Assembly: GCA_003132865.1 (NCBI GenBank)
Contig: PKYZ01000142.1
Span: forward strand, 4,946 to 16,699
DNA from: Bryobacterales bacterium
GTDB taxonomy: Bacteria > Acidobacteriota > Terriglobia > Bryobacterales > Bryobacteraceae
Length of the DNA: 11,754 bases
Direction: 5' to 3'
The position numbers and the translations under genes are program-made. The notes under the pieces were generated by a model that made no database searches, was not told where the DNA came from, and worked only from the letters and a program-made list of their open reading frames with translations. Positions 6,587 through 11,754 of this stretch are shown piece by piece (within the stretch, counting starts at the first letter, position 1; each line of letters starts with the position of its first letter).

Positions 6587-8823
6587 TCATTCGTATCTCA
6601 GCCCTTCCACCGGATCGACCTTCGCCGCCCGGCGCGTAGGGACCCAACACGCCAAAAGCGCGACACTGGCGGACAAGAATGCCACGCCGATCAACGTGAC
6701 TGGATCGGTAGGCTCCACTTCAAAGAGGAAGGACCTTAGAACGCGAGACAAGACCAACGCGGCGGCCATACCTGAAATCACGCCGCTGGCGCTGAGCCTC
6801 GACCGCGGAACGAATGGCGAGTTCGCGCCGGCGGGAGGCGACCGACAGCGAGAGCACGCCAAAGATGCCGACCAGGGTCAGCACGCTCCCGACGATCGAA
6901 AACCCGACGAGTAGCTGCATCGCGAAGGTCCGCGATGCCAGCGAATCGCCGCGGATCTGTTCGAGCGTCTTCACATTTTCGACCGCGACGGTCGGATCGA
7001 CGGAACGCAGCTCGCGCTGGATTACGGCCATAACCGAGCGCGGGTCTGCCGCCGTCCGGACGACCAGATGTTTGGAAAATGCGCCCGCCTGCCACAGCGA
7101 AAGATAAATCTCGGGATCCGCCGCGTGTCAGCTCGTCGGTGCGGCCATTGGCCACCACGCCAACGATTTCGGTGAGGCGGCTCCTGCCGGCCGCCCAGCC
7201 AGAGCTTCTTCCCGATCACATGGGCATGCGGAAAGTAACGATCCGCCAGAGCCTGGTTGACGATGGCCACACTGGGCGCGTTCTTGATGTCGGTGGAACG
7301 GAAGTCCCGCCCATCCAAAATGGGCAGCCCCAGAAGCTTGAATTGAAGTAGTCCGGCGTCACGGACCGCACGGGCACCGAAATGCGGTCGCTCTCCTTGG
7401 TGGCCGCGCGCTGCCCTCAATGTCGACCGTCGCCGGCCAATTGTTGCCAGTCAGCGGCACTCCCCACGCAAATGCGGCGTACTGCACGCCGGGAAGGGCG
7501 GATACGCGTCCCAAACCGCGGCGATGAAAATCGGCCCAGTTCCCCTGCACCGCCGTGACGCTCATCGTCAATATGTGTGAGATGCTGTAACCCGATTGCA
7601 CGTTCGAGATGTTCATCATGGTGCGAATCAGCAGGCCGGCGCCCACCAGCAACGCCAGCGTCAACGCCGTCTGCACCAATGTTCCGCCCCGGAGCAGCCG
7701 GCGTTCCCCGCGCCCCGCGCTGCTCTTCGGCCCAGCGCTCTTGAGCACTTGCATCGGGTCGAGCCGGGAGGCGCGCAGCGTGGGAAAAAGTCCCGCCAGA
7801 AGCGCCGCGATCACCGCCGAGCCTAGACCAAAGGCCAGCATCGGCCAGCCTGTCGAAACCGCGTCCAGACGCGGGACGGCGTGTCCGCCAATCACCTTGA
7901 ACAACTTGACGGCCCCCAGCGCCAGGACCACGCCCAGCGCGCCGCCCAACAAAGCCGGCAGGAGGCTCTCGGTGGATACTTGCCGGAAAAGCGCCACTCG
8001 GCCTACGCCTAATGCGCTGCGGACGGCGTATTCCTGCTGCCGTTGCAGGCCGCGCACCAGCAACAGAGCCGCCGCATTCCCGCACGCGATCAAGAGCACC
8101 AGCGCAGCCGCGCCCAAGGGTGGCAGCAGGATGCGGCCGCCATCGCGATTCATCTCGGCAGTCAACGAATGCACCTCCGGGGTGAAGCCTTCAAAATCGT
8201 GATTGGCTTGCGCCTGCCTGGCGGCAGCGACCTTGAGTTCACCTTGCGCTTGCCTGGTCGTGGTTCCGTCTCGCAACCGCCCTACCACATTCCAAAACGG
8301 CGCTTTCAACTCGGCCGGTTTGGAAGGAGCGGGAATCCGGAAATCGACCAGTGCGTTCACGTTGTAGTTCGGCTCCTGTGCATTTGCCGGCGACGGAGGA
8401 AAACGTACGCCGGGGGGCATCACCCCGATAACCTATAGGCTGCAGTCCGAGCGCGCGGAAATAGTCTCTGGTGACCCACATCCCCTCCATCGATACGCTG
8501 CCATCGTTTAGGACCAGAAAGTTGAAGGACCAGTCGTATGCCGCGAGCGCCTCAAACGATTTCGCCTCCTTTTGCCATTCCATCCACTGCGCGGCGGGCC
8601 AACCCCGCGGCTGCGTCATCTGCCGGCCGTCGGTCCGGGCCGCCGGAATCAGCACAAGCTGCTGCGGTTGCCGGTAAGGAGCGGGTGTCGGGAGGACGCC
8701 TCGTATCAAACTAAAAACCGCCGACGTCGCGCCGATGCCCAGCGCCAGCGTGAGGACTGCAATCAGGGTGAAGCCGGGTTGCTTAAGCAGCATTCGCACG
8801 CCAAGGCGCAGATCTTGAAGCAT
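6587..8823 (-). pseudogene. Degraded ADOP-type (duplicated FtsX/MacB) ABC permease
   Basis: Read on the minus strand, this is a complete ADOP-like permease in pieces. It starts well (GGAGG 8-13 bases before the ATG at 8823; [20 protein letters not shown] then a membrane helix) and ends normally with PVEGLRYE and a stop at 6587. Between them the reading frame changes about six times: near 8434 (about 50 residues of the first periplasmic domain missing, GLQP joined to VIGVMPPG), 7404-7411 (in GCGCGC), 7338-7347 (TTGAA duplicated in tandem), 7175-7180, 7117-7125 and 6794-6803 (about 15 residues of the last FtsX unit missing). Sensible permease sequence continues in another frame after each break, e.g. 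VPVRSVTPDYF, LTEIVGVVANGRTDEL and DPEIYLSLWQAG. The intact form would be a two-unit inner-membrane permease without its own ATPase. No permease prefix domain is present at its N-terminus. Confidence 0.9.
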
Positions 8824-8913
8824 TTGGTGGTCCTCCGCTACTTTCCTTTTGACGCGACGAATCCGCGAGGGGTTAGCAGACTCTATTCCCGGAATTCAGA
8901 TTTCGCCCTAACC

Positions 8914-8953
8914 TTGCAAACACTCAGACGTCTGTATACTATGAAGTCTGAGT
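8914..8953 (+). promoter_or_regulatory. Candidate PadR operon promoter with inverted-repeat operator
   Basis: TATACT at 8935-8940 is a five-of-six -10 match; TTGCAA at 8914-8919 could be the -35, with a short 15-base spacer. Around the -10 are ACTCAGAC (8922-8929) and its exact reverse complement GTCTGAGT (8946-8953), 16 bases apart, the second touching the PadR start codon. CAGACGTCTG (8925-8934) is itself a perfect palindrome, and a further CAGAC lies at 8877-8881 towards the broken permease. A PadR dimer bound here would shut its own promoter and possibly the divergent one. Confidence 0.55.
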
Positions 8954-9283
8954 ATGCCTAAAACCGACTCTCTCCAGGGATCGCTCGATCTGCTCGTTTT
9001 GAAGATCCTCTCGCGGCGGCGGCGCCTCCACGGCTACGCCATCATGACCGCCATCAAGGACTGGTCCGGCGACGTGCTCCGCGCCGAGGAAGGTTCGCTC
9101 TATCCGGCGCTGCACCGGATGGAGGAAGCCGGCTGGATTCGCGCCGAATGGATCACGAAAGACACCGGGCGCCGGGCGCGCATATATGAACTGACGGCGG
9201 CCGGCAAGAAACAGCTCGACGTCGAAGAATCGCGCTGGCAGGCGGTGACTTCGGCGGTGAATCGGGTTCTGAGGACGGTCTGA
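8954..9283 (+). CDS. PadR-family transcriptional regulator, acidobacterial type
   Basis: A 109-residue winged-helix regulator. Family landmarks are LQGSLDLLVLKIL (7-19), HGYAI (26-30), the recognition-helix stretch EEGSLYPALHRMEEAGWI (45-62), and the wing and following helix GRRARIYELTAAGKKQL (72-88). It is the short PadR form with a single C-terminal dimerisation helix. In Acidobacteriota this type is characteristically found next to ADOP permeases, as here. It probably represses its own two-gene operon; the ligand is unknown. The ATG at 8954 has no Shine-Dalgarno sequence at useful distance, and the predicted transcript would start only a few bases upstream. An earlier ATG at 8941 opens only a six-codon frame. 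The stop at 9281-9283 is separated from the next ATG by one base. Confidence 0.93.
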   Translation: MPKTDSLQGSLDLLVLKILSRRRRLHGYAIMTAIKDWSGDVLRAEEGSLYPALHRMEEAGWIRAEWITKDTGRRARIYELTAAGKKQLDVEESRWQAVTSAVNRVLRTV

Positions 9284-9284
9284 T

Positions 9285-11754
<2,470 letters not shown>

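Noticed and set aside
7022..8423. Separate functional genes for the pieces of the left permease
   Set aside because: The pieces are consecutive parts of one permease in different frames, without their own ribosome-binding sites. A broken gene explains them better.
6587..8823. Programmed ribosomal frameshifting in the left permease
   Set aside because: About six breaks, two with lost protein segments, and no typical slippery sequence plus structure. Decay is far more likely.

Overview
The window is GC-rich and gene-dense. It most resembles an Acidobacteriota chromosome of the Solibacter/Bryobacter type. The main reason is the pairing of a short PadR-type regulator with large ABC permeases that contain two FtsX/MacB units but have no ATPase gene beside them. 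These look like the acidobacterial duplicated orphan permease (ADOP) family with its PadR partner. A BlaI-type repressor coupled to an M56 (BlaR1-like) membrane peptidase, a DUF1080 protein and short dispersed palindromes between genes fit the same assignment. The taxonomy is inferred from gene content only.

Layout. 49-825 (-) is a GNAT-fold acetyltransferase, divergent from an MFS transporter at 919-2205 (+). The 93 bp between them holds a 7-bp tandem repeat and a perfect palindrome. From 2353 to 8823 everything reads on the minus strand. In transcription order this is a broken ADOP permease (8823-6587), a BlaI/MecI-type repressor (6524-6129), an M56 peptidase with a C-terminal TonB-like domain (6122-4062), a cytoplasmic cyclophilin (4020-3532), an exported DUF1080 protein (3528-2938) and nadD (2922-2353). 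From 8954 the plus strand carries a PadR regulator and, one base after its stop, a second ADOP permease. That permease is open from 9285 to the window edge (823 codons and counting), so it is a real, edge-truncated gene.

How the genes work together. BlaI and the peptidase form a translationally coupled signalling pair: proteolysis by the membrane protease probably relieves repression, and an inverted repeat beside the -10 region suggests autoregulation. The cyclophilin, DUF1080 and nadD genes are packed tightly enough for one transcript, linking protein folding, an exported carbohydrate-active protein and NAD synthesis without obvious functional logic. PadR and the intact ADOP form a two-gene operon whose promoter overlaps an inverted repeat.

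The most notable point is the contrast between the two ADOP genes flanking the PadR promoter. One is open throughout. The other has at least six frame changes, including two apparent deletions and a 5-bp tandem duplication, while every other gene here is intact. I did not find a clearly new biological system; the best leads are the decaying/intact permease pair under one regulatory region, the peptidase-TonB fusion, and the palindromic intergenic repeats. No gap between genes exceeds 150 bp. I saw no rRNA, tRNA, CRISPR array or insertion-sequence transposase.
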